In this document: positions 17,770 to 25,319 of the stretch, one piece after another
Layout of the letters: each line of letters opens with the position of its first letter
Numbering within the stretch: the stretch's first letter is position 1
From: CAIKZZ01 sp035524595
GTDB lineage: Bacteria > Pseudomonadota > Gammaproteobacteria > Steroidobacterales > Steroidobacteraceae
DNA: 36,697 bases
NCBI GenBank assembly: GCA_035524595.1
Contig: DATKOP010000029.1
Span: 1 to 36,697, forward strand
Direction of reading: 5' to 3'
Made by a program: the position numbers and the translations under genes
The notes under the pieces: generated by a model
What the model saw: the letters and a program-made list of their open reading frames with translations, nothing else
Told to the model about the DNA's origin: nothing
Databases searched by the model: none

Positions 17770-18657
17770 ATGAGCTACCGGCCCCGCCGTCGACCGCGGC
17801 ACGCGACGATCGGACTGCGCGGCCTGACCCACCACCTGACGCGCTGGGGGCCGGACGCGGCGCAGCCGCTCGTGTTCCTGCACGGCTGGCTCGACACCAG
17901 CGACACCTTCCAGTTCGTGGTCGACGCGTTCGAGCGCGAGCACCCGATCGTGGCCCTCGACTGGCGCGGCTTCGGGCGCAGCGGCTGGCAGAACGGGCCG
18001 TACTGGTTCCCGGACTATCTCGCGGACCTCGACGCGCTGCTCGAGGAGGTCGCACCGGGGACGCCGGCGACGCTGGTCGGCCACAGCATGGGTGGCAACA
18101 TCGCGTGCCTGTACGCGGGCATCCGGCCCGAGCGGGTGGCGCGCATCGTCAACCTCGAGGGCTTCGGCCTCGCGCGCACGCGCGCCGAGCAGGCGCCGGA
18201 GCGCTACCGCCGCTGGCTCGACGAGCTGCGCGCGCCGCCGTCCTTCTCGACCTACGAGAGCCTCGACCGCTTCGTCGCGATGCTCGCGCGCCGCAACCCG
18301 CGCCTCACCCGCGAGCGCGCCGAGTTCATCGCCGCGAGCTGGGCGAAGTCGCTGCCGGGCGGGGCCTGCACGGTGAGCGCGGACCCCGCGCACAAGCTCG
18401 TGAACCCGGTGCTGTACCGGCGCGAGGAGGCGGAGGCGGTGTGGCGCGCGGCGACGGCGCCGACGCTGCTGGTGCTCGGCGGCCGCTCGGAGTTTCGCGC
18501 CCACCTCGGCGAGGACGGCACCGACGCGTACTTCCGCTCGATCTTCCCGCACCTCTCGATCGCGACGCTGCCCGAGGCCGGCCACATGATGCACCACGAG
18601 GAGCCGGAGGCGGTCGCGCGCCTGATCGAGTCGTTCCTGGCCGGGCCCGGCGGGTGA
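17770..18657 (+). CDS. Alpha/beta-hydrolase, catalytically intact
   Basis: The protein has 295 aa. FLHGWLDTSDTF (36-47) forms the oxyanion site, VALDWRGFGRSG (61-72) follows, the nucleophile is S106 in GHSMGG, and H272 is the catalytic His in AGHMMHHEEP. A cap region lies between about 140 and 225. GAGGA lies 3-8 bases before the ATG. It is probably an esterase or other serine hydrolase; the substrate is unknown. It contrasts with the nearby hydrolase-fold protein at 14761 that has lost its serine. Confidence 0.92.
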   Translation: MSYRPRRRPRHATIGLRGLTHHLTRWGPDAAQPLVFLHGWLDTSDTFQFVVDAFEREHPIVALDWRGFGRSGWQNGPYWFPDYLADLDALLEEVAPGTPATLVGHSMGGNIACLYAGIRPERVARIVNLEGFGLARTRAEQAPERYRRWLDELRAPPSFSTYESLDRFVAMLARRNPRLTRERAEFIAASWAKSLPGGACTVSADPAHKLVNPVLYRREEAEAVWRAATAPTLLVLGGRSEFRAHLGEDGTDAYFRSIFPHLSIATLPEAGHMMHHEEPEAVARLIESFLAGPGG

Positions 18658-18685
18658 CCCTCGCCGGCGCACGCGGCGGCCGGCC

Positions 18686-20305
18686 GTGGGCCTGACGACG
18701 CGCCCGCCGGGCGCGGCAGGCGGCGCCGGCGTCCCGGAGCTGCCGGCGCCGGTGCCGCACGAGCTCGCGGCGCTGGTCGAGGAGCTGCGCACGCTCGCCG
18801 GCGCCGCCCCCGGCACGCCCTCCTTGCCGCCGCTGCCCGGGCTCAGGGGCGCCGCGCCCGAGCTCGCGCTCGCGCGCTGGTTTCGCAGCGTGCTCGAGCC
18901 CGGCACGGTCGCGCCGCCGGCGCTCAGGGAGCTCATCGAGCGGGCCGTCGAGCGGCTCGGCGCGGCACGCCCGCCGGCTGCGGCTGGCTCGCGTCCGCTC
19001 GAGAACGCGCGCGACGCGGCGCTGCGCCTCCTCGGCGCCGCCGCCGCCGAAACCGGCCCTGGCCAGGGCGCCGCGCCCGCGCCGGCGGCGCCGGGTCCCG
19101 CGGACCTCGCGCTCGCGCTGCGCGTGCTCGCCGAGGAGGTGCGCCGCGCCGTCGTCCTCGAGCTCGGCAGCGAGCCGCCGTACCTCGCCCCGCCCGCCGC
19201 GGCGGAGGACCCGGGCAACGCCGGGGCGGCGCTGCTCGGCTGGCTGCGCGCGGCCGCGGCGCGTGCCGGGGTGCCGCTCGGGGCGCTGGCGCCCGCGGTC
19301 GAGGCCGGCGCCGCGAATGCCCGCGCGCTCCTGCCGCAGGCGGCGGGCGCGGGTGCCCTCGCGGCCGCACTCGAGGCGGCGCGCGCCGTGGTCGCGCGCG
19401 GTCTCGGCGCCGCGGGCGCCGCGGCGGCGACCGCCGCGCCCGGGCCGCTCGCGGTGCTGGTCGCCGAGATCGCGACCTCGGCCGGCGAGCGGCTCGCCGC
19501 ACTCGCGCCGCCACCTGCGGTCAGCGAGGACCCGGCGCAGGCGGCCGAGGCGCTGCTCGGCTGGCTGCGCGCCGCGGCCGTGCGCGGCGGCGCGGGTCCG
19601 CCCGCGCTGAGCGCGGCGGTGGCCGAGGGCACCGAGCGCGCGCTCGCCTCGTTCGCGGGCGCCGGGGCCGATCCCGCGGCACGGGCGGCCATCGAGCTCA
19701 CCCGCGCCTGGATCGACCGCGGGCTGGCGGCCGGCACGCCGGCGGGACCGCCGGCGCTCCTCTACCGGCCCGACGTCCCGGGACGGCCGGCGGGCGGCCC
19801 CGGGCGCAGCCGCCCGCGTGACGGCGGCGAACGGGTGCTCCCGATCGGTGCCGAGGAGCGCCCGCCGGGTGGCCGCGGACGGCCGGGTGGCGAGCCCAGG
19901 CCCGAGGCGGCGGCGGAGCCGGCCGCCGAGAACCCGACCGAGGGCCCGATGCAGTGCATCCGGCGCTGCGTCGACGCGCTCTACGCGGGCGACGGCGCGG
20001 CCTTCAGCGCCGAGTGGCTGTTCCCGGCCTGCTTCTGGGTCGACGGCCGCTGGCTCTGCTGCGCCGACGAGGCCGAGCTCGCGGCGCTGCAGGAGCGGCT
20101 GTTGCGCGCCGGCCGCGAGCGCGGCGTCGTCACGGCACGCCTGCTGCTCCTGCGCGTCGACCCGGTGAGCGAGGCCGCGGCGCTCGTGCATGCGCTCATC
20201 GGCGAGGCGCGCGCCGACGGCAGCCTCGTCCGCGAGGCGCAGGTCCTGTACACGACGCTGCGCAGCGCGGGCGGCTGGCGCGTGGCGGTCGCCATCGCCA
20301 GGTAG
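18686..20305 (+). CDS. Unrecognised protein: three ~100-residue repeats plus NTF2-like C-terminal domain
   Basis: The protein has 539 aa from GTG 18686; no ribosome site supports this start, so the true start could lie a little downstream. I recognise no family for the bulk. Three Ala-rich, mostly helical repeats can be aligned by eye at about 23-120, 139-244 and 253-350; copies 2 and 3 share EDP..A..ALLGWLRAAA and copy 1 has ELALARWFRSVL at the same place. A Gly/Pro/Arg-rich linker (about 360-415) leads to a compact domain (about 420-539: CIRRCVDALYAGD, FPACFWVDGRWLCC, ending GWRVAVAIAR) that resembles the NTF2/SnoaL fold. There is no signal peptide. It lies 28 bases after the intact hydrolase. 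Confidence 0.65.
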   Translation: MGLTTRPPGAAGGAGVPELPAPVPHELAALVEELRTLAGAAPGTPSLPPLPGLRGAAPELALARWFRSVLEPGTVAPPALRELIERAVERLGAARPPAAAGSRPLENARDAALRLLGAAAAETGPGQGAAPAPAAPGPADLALALRVLAEEVRRAVVLELGSEPPYLAPPAAAEDPGNAGAALLGWLRAAAARAGVPLGALAPAVEAGAANARALLPQAAGAGALAAALEAARAVVARGLGAAGAAAATAAPGPLAVLVAEIATSAGERLAALAPPPAVSEDPAQAAEALLGWLRAAAVRGGAGPPALSAAVAEGTERALASFAGAGADPAARAAIELTRAWIDRGLAAGTPAGPPALLYRPDVPGRPAGGPGRSRPRDGGERVLPIGAEERPPGGRGRPGGEPRPEAAAEPAAENPTEGPMQCIRRCVDALYAGDGAAFSAEWLFPACFWVDGRWLCCADEAELAALQERLLRAGRERGVVTARLLLLRVDPVSEAAALVHALIGEARADGSLVREAQVLYTTLRSAGGWRVAVAIAR

Positions 20306-20321
20306 CCGTGCGCCGGGCCGC

Positions 20322-20327
20322 TATAAT
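20322..20327 (+). promoter_or_regulatory. Consensus -10 element (TATAAT) before the MFS gene
   Basis: TATAAT is conspicuous in this G+C-rich sequence and lies 17 bases after the stop of the repeat-protein gene. No good -35 is seen 16-18 bases upstream. A start site near 20334 would leave about 7 bases before the ATG of the 7-codon reading frame at 20341. Confidence 0.5.
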
Positions 20328-20340
20328 CGGCGCGGCCCCC

Positions 20341-20364
20341 ATGCCGAACACGGACGCTCCTTGA
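20341..20364 (+). other. Seven-codon leader reading frame overlapping the MFS start
   Basis: ATG at 20341 opens MPNTDAP and stops with TGA at 20362-20364, which overlaps the TTG start of the MFS gene (TTGA). It may couple translation of the MFS gene, or it may be the true N-terminus of the MFS protein if there is a -1 shift or a missing base at CCTTGA. Confidence 0.3.
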
Positions 20365-21605
20365 ACGCCGCCGCGCCACCGCCGGGCCCGGGCACGCTGC
20401 GCGCGGTGCTCGCGCACCACTCGTTCACGCGCTTCCTGCTCGCGCGCTTCGCCGGCTCCTTCGCCGTGCAGATGCAGACCGTCGCGGTCGGCGTGCAGGT
20501 CTACGGCCTGACCCACGATCCGCTCGACCTCGGCCTGATCGGCCTGTCGCAGGTGGTGCCGTTCCTGCTGTTCGTGCTGATCGCCGGCCAGGCGGCCGAC
20601 CGGCTGAGCCGCAAGCGGATCGTGGTCGCGTGCTTCGCGCTGCTGCTCGCCTGCTCGCTCGCGCTCGCGTGGCTCACGCACGCCGGCTTGCGGGCCGCCT
20701 GGCCGGTGTTCGCGGTGATGGTGGTGTTCGGTACCGCGCGCGCCGCGATGGCGCCGGCGAGCCAGGCGCTGATGCCGAACCTGGTGCCGATCGCGCTCTT
20801 TGGCAACGCGGTCGGCGTCAACTCGGCGATGTGGCAGGTCGCGACGATCGCGGGGCCGGCGGTGGGCGGTGCGCTCTACGCGCACGCGGGCCCGGGCGCC
20901 GTGCATGGCGCGGTTGCGGCGCTCTTGGCGCTCGCCGTGGTCGCGACCGCCTCGATCCGCTCGCCGGCGCAGGCGCCGCCGGCGGAGCCGCCGAGCTGGC
21001 ACACGCTGGTCGAGGGGCTGCGCTTCGTGTGGCGCCGCCACACCGTGCTCGGCGCGATCTCGCTCGACCTGTTCGCCGTGCTGTTCGGCGGCGCGACGGC
21101 GCTCCTGCCGGCCTACGCGACCGACGTGCTCGGGGTCGGCGTCGAGGGGCTCGGCTGGCTGCGCGCCGCCCCCGGCATCGGCGCCGGGATCATGGCGGCC
21201 GCGCTCACCGTCTGGCCGATCAGCCGCCACGCGGGCCGCGCGATGTTCGCGGGCGTCATCGTGTTCGGCGTCGCGACGATCGTGTTCGGCCTGTCGCACA
21301 GCTTCCTGCTGTCGCTCGCGGCGCTCGCGGTGCTCGGCGCCGCCGACATGATCAGCGTCTTCGTCCGGCACCTCCTCGTGCAGCTCGAGACGCCGGATGC
21401 GATGCGCGGCCGGGTCGGCGCCGTGAGCTGGATGTTCATCGGCGCCTCCAACGAGCTCGGCGAGTTCGAGTCCGGCGTGACCGCCGCGTGGTGGGGCCTC
21501 GTCCCGGCGGTGGTCGTGGGCGGTGCCGCGACGCTCGCCGTCGCGTGGGCGTGGACGCGCTGGTTCCCCGAGCTTCGGCGCCTCGACCGCTTTGCGGGCG
21601 CTTGA
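20361..21605 (+). CDS. Major facilitator superfamily transporter (EntS/MFS_3-like)
   Basis: The protein has 414 aa from TTG 20361. About twelve TM segments can be read. The loop between TM2 and TM3 is GQAADRLSRKR, a good MFS motif A, and the mid-protein loop (about 200-220) is Pro/Ala-rich. The SQALMPNLVP and WQVATIAGPAVGG segments are typical of the enterobactin-exporter/MFS_3 group. It would export a small molecule from the cytoplasm by proton exchange; the substrate is unknown. The start is uncertain because TTG has no good ribosome site and is overlapped by the small leader frame at 20341. Its stop codon overlaps the -35 of the next gene. Confidence 0.92.
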   Translation: MNAAAPPPGPGTLRAVLAHHSFTRFLLARFAGSFAVQMQTVAVGVQVYGLTHDPLDLGLIGLSQVVPFLLFVLIAGQAADRLSRKRIVVACFALLLACSLALAWLTHAGLRAAWPVFAVMVVFGTARAAMAPASQALMPNLVPIALFGNAVGVNSAMWQVATIAGPAVGGALYAHAGPGAVHGAVAALLALAVVATASIRSPAQAPPAEPPSWHTLVEGLRFVWRRHTVLGAISLDLFAVLFGGATALLPAYATDVLGVGVEGLGWLRAAPGIGAGIMAAALTVWPISRHAGRAMFAGVIVFGVATIVFGLSHSFLLSLAALAVLGAADMISVFVRHLLVQLETPDAMRGRVGAVSWMFIGASNELGEFESGVTAAWWGLVPAVVVGGAATLAVAWAWTRWFPELRRLDRFAGA

Positions 21606-21630
21606 CGCTCAGGGCGGGACTGTATATTCA
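21602..21630 (+). promoter_or_regulatory. Promoter of the radical SAM gene, predicted leaderless
   Basis: TTGACG (21602-21607) is a good -35. TATTCA (21625-21630, 17-base spacer) or TATATT (21623-21628, 15-base spacer) serves as -10. Transcription would begin at about 21636-21638, on the ATG at 21637, and no Shine-Dalgarno site is possible in the mRNA. The -10 lies inside the LexA box, so bound LexA would block RNA polymerase. Confidence 0.65.
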
Positions 21631-21635
21631 TACAG
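21620..21635. promoter_or_regulatory. LexA (SOS) box
   Basis: The sequence is CTGT-ATATTCAT-ACAG, the exact CTGT-N8-ACAG form of the gamma/beta-proteobacterial LexA operator. The palindrome extends by one more base on each side (arms ACTGTAT and ATACAGT, 21619-21636). It overlaps the promoter and ends one base before the ATG of the radical SAM gene. Confidence 0.85.
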
Positions 21636-21636
21636 T

Positions 21637-22713
21637 ATGGACCTCCCGATCAAGGGCCGGGGCGCGCCGAGCAACCGCAGTTCGCGCTTCCTGAGGCTCG
21701 CGACCGACCGCTCGCCCGAGTTCGTCGACGACGCGCCCGCCGACGAGGCGCCGCCGCCGCGCCACCCGGCGACCCGGCTGCACATCGACGCGACGCGCAC
21801 GATCATCAGCCGCAACGACTCGCCCGACGTGCCGTTCGGCCAGTCGATCAACCCGTACCGGGGCTGCGAGCACGGCTGCGTGTACTGCTTCGCACGCCCG
21901 AGCCACGCCTACCTCGACCACTCGCCCGGCCTCGACTTCGAGACGCAGATCTACGCCAAGCCAGACGCCGCGCGGCTGCTCGACGCCGAGCTCAGGCGAC
22001 CGGGCTACCGGCCGGACACCATCCACCTCGGCGCGAACACCGACCCCTACCAGCCGCTCGAGCGCGAGGCGCGCATCACGCGCCAGATCCTCGAGAAGCT
22101 GCTCGAGTTCGGCCACCCGGTCACCGTGCTGACCAAGGGCGCGCTGATCGAGCGCGACCTCGACCTGCTCGGCGCGCTCGCCGCGCGCGGCCTCGCGCGC
22201 GCCGCGGTCAGCATCACGACGCTCGATTCCGGGCTGAAGCGCACGCTCGAGCCGCGCGCGGCCTCGCCCGCGGCGCGGCTGCGCGCGGTCGCGGCACTGG
22301 TCGCCGCGGGCGTCCCGACCTCGGTGCTGGTCGCGCCGGTGATCCCGGCCGTCAACGACCACGAGCTCGAGGCGATCCTCGAGGCGGCGCGCGCCGCCGG
22401 CGCGCGCCGGGCCGGCTGGATCCTGCTCAGGCTGCCGCGCGAGTTGCGCGAGCTCATGAAGGAGTGGCTCGCCGCGCACCGCCCGCTCGCGGCGGCGCGC
22501 GTCATGAGCCTCGTGCGCGGCACGCGTCGCGGGCGCGAGTCGGACCCGCGCTTCCACGCGCGGATGCGCGGCGACGGCGCCTACGCCGAGCTGATCGAGC
22601 GGCGCTTCGCGGTCACGGCGCGGCGCCTCGGCCTCGAGCAGGGCCGCCAGGCGCCGCTCGACACGAGCCAGTTCCGCGTGCCCGCGGCCGGCGGCCAGCT
22701 GGCGCTGCTCTGA
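21637..22713 (+). CDS. PA0069-family radical SAM protein, predicted SOS-regulated
   Basis: The protein has 358 aa. The [4Fe-4S] cluster motif is C77-x3-C81-x2-C84 in NPYRGCEHGCVYC. The family N-terminus KGRGAPSNRSSRF begins at residue 6, so ATG 21637 is almost certainly right. Downstream are LGANTDPYQPLE and TVLTKGALIERD, typical of this SplB-related group. It makes a 5'-deoxyadenosyl radical; its substrate is not established. A LexA box sits directly on its promoter, which fits a DNA-damage role. From memory, PA0069 of Pseudomonas aeruginosa is itself in the LexA regulon. It is the last gene before the envelope cluster and is likely transcribed alone. Confidence 0.95.
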   Translation: MDLPIKGRGAPSNRSSRFLRLATDRSPEFVDDAPADEAPPPRHPATRLHIDATRTIISRNDSPDVPFGQSINPYRGCEHGCVYCFARPSHAYLDHSPGLDFETQIYAKPDAARLLDAELRRPGYRPDTIHLGANTDPYQPLEREARITRQILEKLLEFGHPVTVLTKGALIERDLDLLGALAARGLARAAVSITTLDSGLKRTLEPRAASPAARLRAVAALVAAGVPTSVLVAPVIPAVNDHELEAILEAARAAGARRAGWILLRLPRELRELMKEWLAAHRPLAAARVMSLVRGTRRGRESDPRFHARMRGDGAYAELIERRFAVTARRLGLEQGRQAPLDTSQFRVPAAGGQLALL

Positions 22714-22766
22714 GCGCGTCGCCGCGAGGCGACCGGGCGGGCCGCGAAGCCGCGGAATCAGGGTGC

Positions 22767-22772
22767 TATAGT
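22767..22772 (+). promoter_or_regulatory. Candidate -10 (TATAGT) for the envelope cluster
   Basis: TATAGT lies 51 bases before the GTG of the first lipoprotein gene, in a short A/T-richer island of a G+C-rich gap. No convincing -35 is visible. It is the best promoter candidate for the long plus-strand gene run that follows. Confidence 0.4.
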
Positions 22773-22822
22773 CGGGCCGAGGTTCCCCCGCGCCCCGCGC
22801 CCCCTGCGCCCCTGGAGCCGCC

Positions 22823-23527
22823 GTGAGCCCTACCTACACGAACCATCGCGCCCGGATGGCCGCCGCCGTCGGCGCCTGTGCACTCTTGCCGGCCTGCATG
22901 ACCGCGAAGCTCGACGAGAACCGGGTCGCGCCGATGCACATCGCGAGCGGCGAGCGCGTCGTGATCCTCGCCAAGCCGCAGGTGGAGGGCACCGGCGCCG
23001 AGCAGGACTTCATGGACTGCGTCGGCGGCAAGCTCGCGCACGGCGGCGACGGCCTGAGCGTGTTCGGCAACGAGGAGTTCCAGAACACGATGTATCCGTG
23101 GTTCGAGCCGTCGGTGGCGCCGGTGCATGCCGAGAACGTCGCGGCGCTGCTCGAGCGGCCGAAGGTGTCGCGGCGGCTCGAGGAGACGGGCGTGCGCTAC
23201 ATCGTCTGGCTGGACGGCAACACCCGCAAGACCGACAGCGGCGGCAGCCTCGCCTGCGCCGCCGCGCCCGGCATGGCGGGCTGCTTCGGGTTCGGCTGGT
23301 GGGAGAAGCAGTCGGACTACCAGGCGACGGTCTGGGACCTCAAGAACGCGAAGTCGGCGGGCTCGGTGAGCACCAACGTCACCGGCACGTCGGCGATCCT
23401 CGGGCTCGTAGTGCCGCTGCCTTTCGTCGCCCGCGTCCAGAACACGGCCTGCGACCGCATGGCGGGGCAGCTCAGGACCTTCCTGAAGGGCGGCGACCCG
23501 TCGGTGGTCGACACGGGTTCCCATTGA
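22823..23527 (+). CDS. Predicted lipoprotein of unknown function (cluster gene 1)
   Basis: The protein has 234 aa from GTG 22823, with GGAG 6 bases upstream. A short signal ends at C25 (LLPAC), a somewhat atypical lipobox with Pro at -2. The mature part has a conserved-looking core, IVWLDGNTRKTDSGGSLAC, followed by CFGFGWWEKQSDYQATVWDL and VVPLPFVARVQNTACDRMAGQL, with several Cys that could form disulfides. I have seen similar chains described only as hypothetical proteins and do not assign a function. It would sit on the periplasmic face of the inner or outer membrane. It is 114 bases before the Ser-rich lipoprotein gene. Confidence 0.8.
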   Translation: MSPTYTNHRARMAAAVGACALLPACMTAKLDENRVAPMHIASGERVVILAKPQVEGTGAEQDFMDCVGGKLAHGGDGLSVFGNEEFQNTMYPWFEPSVAPVHAENVAALLERPKVSRRLEETGVRYIVWLDGNTRKTDSGGSLACAAAPGMAGCFGFGWWEKQSDYQATVWDLKNAKSAGSVSTNVTGTSAILGLVVPLPFVARVQNTACDRMAGQLRTFLKGGDPSVVDTGSH

Positions 23528-23641
23528 GGGGACCGGCGGTCAACAGGCCGACGGGATCGGCGTTGACCTGAACCTCCGGCCGGTTCGGGAATCCAATCGT
23601 CGCAGGGCAGTGGCAGGGCCGTGATGGGGAGAGACAGTCAG

Positions 23642-25291
23642 ATGAAGGGGCGCCTGGGTGACCGTGCGATCGCGACGGCGCTGGCTCTCGTCGCCGCGCT
23701 CGCGCTCGCGGGCTGCCCCCAGGACAAGTCGTCGAGCTCGAGCTCGAGCTCGAGCTCCAGCTCGAGTTCCAGCTCCAGCTCCAGCTCCAGTTCGAGCTCG
23801 AGCTCGAGTTCGAGCTCCACCTCCGGCTCGCAGGGATCTTCCGGGTCTGCGGGCTCATCCGGCTCTTCCGGTTCGTCCGGTTCGTCCGGTTCGTCCGGCT
23901 CGAGCGGCAGCAGCGGGTCGGCCGGGTCTTCGGGGTCGGCCGGCTCGTCCGGCAGTGCCGGGTCCGCGGGAACGACTGGCGGCTCGTCCTCGCCGGCGGG
24001 GACTGCGGGTGCCGGCGGTGCGCCGATGTCGCTGCCGGCGTCCGACAGCGGCGCCGGCGGGGCATTCTCGCTGCCGTCGAGCGGCGGCGCGGCGGGGTCG
24101 GGCGGTTCGAGCGCGGGATCGGCCGGCGCGGCTGGTGCGAGCGGCGGCGCGAGTGGTGGCGCGAGTGGCGATACGAACGGCACCGCAGGCGCAGGTGCCA
24201 GCGCCGGATCCGGCACGACCGGGACGTCCGGTACGACCGGCAAGGGAAGTGACTCGGGTGCGGCCGGCGCAGGTGCAACGGGCGGCGCGCCAGGCGGCGC
24301 AGCTGCGGGAGCCGGTACCGCCGCATCGTCGGGAACCGCCGGCGCGGGCGGCGGTACCAACACAGGCGGTGGCGCCTACGGTGGTGCGAGCGCGGGCGCA
24401 GCCGGCGGCTCGACCGGGGCCGCGGGCGGCGCGCCGGGTGGCGCATCCGCTGGTGCAGGAGGTGGCGCGGGTGGTGGCTCGACCGCAGCGGGCGGCGCGA
24501 ATCCGGGTGGCGCAGGTCCGGGCGGTGCGTCCGCCGGCGCGGGCGGCGGCGCTGCCGGTGCCGCGACCGCCGCGGGCGGCGCGGGCCCCGGCGGCAGCGG
24601 CGGTTCCCGCGCGGGCGCCGGCGGAACGGCCGCAGGAGCCGCGGGCGGAACCGCGGGCGGGAGCGCCGGGGGCAGCACGGGCACGGGCGCGGGTACGGGC
24701 TCGGCGACGGCGGGCGCAGGCGGCGGCGGCAAGGCGGGCGCGGGGCCGGGCAGCAGCCCCGGGGACGGGTCCACACCCGCCGAGCGACGCGAGCAGATCT
24801 ACCGGCGGATCGACGAGACGCTCGGCACCTTTGATGGCAGGATCAGGGCCGAACAGGACGCGATCCTCGCCGATCGTAATGCACATGGAGGCGAAGGTGC
24901 CGGATCCGGCGCCGGCACCGGCGCGGCGGATGGCAAGCAGGGCGCCTCCGGAGGCGCCGGTGGCGGCGACAAGGGTGATGCGGCCGGGAAGGGCACCAAG
25001 GGGCAGGGCGGCAAGGCCGGCGGAAATGGCCCGGCCGGTACCGCCGGCGGTGCCGGCGGGGCGGACGGCGGCGCGGGCACCGATGACTCCGGCGCCGTGC
25101 GCTCCGATCGCCAGGGCGCGGCGCGCGCGTCGGTCGTCGGTGGCGGCGGCGCGGCGCCGGCCGACGTGCCGGACGGCCGCGACGACGACATCGTCGCGCG
25201 CCAGATCCGCGAGGCCGCGATGAAGGAGACGGACCCGGAGCTGCGCGACAAGCTGTGGGACGAGTACCGCAAGTACAAGAAGGGCAAGTAG
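23642..25291 (+). CDS. Lipoprotein with 30-serine run and long Gly/Ala/Ser-rich tether (cluster gene 2)
   Basis: The protein has 549 aa from ATG 23642, which has GGGGAGAG about 10 bases upstream; an ATG at 23624 is less suitable. A lipoprotein signal ends LALAGC with C25 lipidated. Residues 30-59 are 30 consecutive serines. Residues 60-95 are GSS/GSA triplets, and about 100-375 are Gly-Ala-Ser-rich with almost no charge. A folded or helical part begins at about 379 (ERREQIYRRIDETLG). After a second Gly-rich stretch the chain ends in a charged helix (about 514-549). This looks like an outer-membrane-anchored protein whose tail is held out on a flexible tether through peptidoglycan or at the surface. 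It precedes cluster gene 3 by 28 bases. Confidence 0.8.
   Translation: MKGRLGDRAIATALALVAALALAGCPQDKSSSSSSSSSSSSSSSSSSSSSSSSSSSSSSTSGSQGSSGSAGSSGSSGSSGSSGSSGSSGSSGSAGSSGSAGSSGSAGSAGTTGGSSSPAGTAGAGGAPMSLPASDSGAGGAFSLPSSGGAAGSGGSSAGSAGAAGASGGASGGASGDTNGTAGAGASAGSGTTGTSGTTGKGSDSGAAGAGATGGAPGGAAAGAGTAASSGTAGAGGGTNTGGGAYGGASAGAAGGSTGAAGGAPGGASAGAGGGAGGGSTAAGGANPGGAGPGGASAGAGGGAAGAATAAGGAGPGGSGGSRAGAGGTAAGAAGGTAGGSAGGSTGTGAGTGSATAGAGGGGKAGAGPGSSPGDGSTPAERREQIYRRIDETLGTFDGRIRAEQDAILADRNAHGGEGAGSGAGTGAADGKQGASGGAGGGDKGDAAGKGTKGQGGKAGGNGPAGTAGGAGGADGGAGTDDSGAVRSDRQGAARASVVGGGGAAPADVPDGRDDDIVARQIREAAMKETDPELRDKLWDEYRKYKKGK
23729..23818 (+). repeat. Hexanucleotide microsatellite (AGCTCN-type) encoding poly-serine
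   Basis: From the second codon on, serine codons alternate strictly between AGC/AGT and TCG/TCC for the whole 90 bases. The DNA is therefore a degenerate six-base tandem repeat with many GAGCTC and CTCGAG palindromes. Such arrays change length by slippage, and a change of whole units would keep the frame. Confidence 0.85.
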
Positions 25292-25319
25292 GCCGCCGAC
25301 GGGGCGCGATGACACCGCC

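Noticed and set aside
14467..19737. A 1756-codon open frame on the minus strand
   Set aside because: It is antisense to ilvA, two hydrolase-fold genes, the H1-like gene and others with clear motifs. Long open frames on the opposite strand are expected at this G+C content, and its translation is low-complexity with no domain, except where it coincides with other real frames.
21619..21636. The palindrome as a recombination or insertion site
   Set aside because: It matches the LexA operator exactly and sits on a promoter. There is no integrase, tRNA or direct repeat nearby.
23638..24363. Minus-strand frame with an alternating Glu-Leu run
   Set aside because: It is simply the complement of the AGCTCN repeat that encodes poly-serine. 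The plus frame has a lipoprotein signal and a ribosome site.
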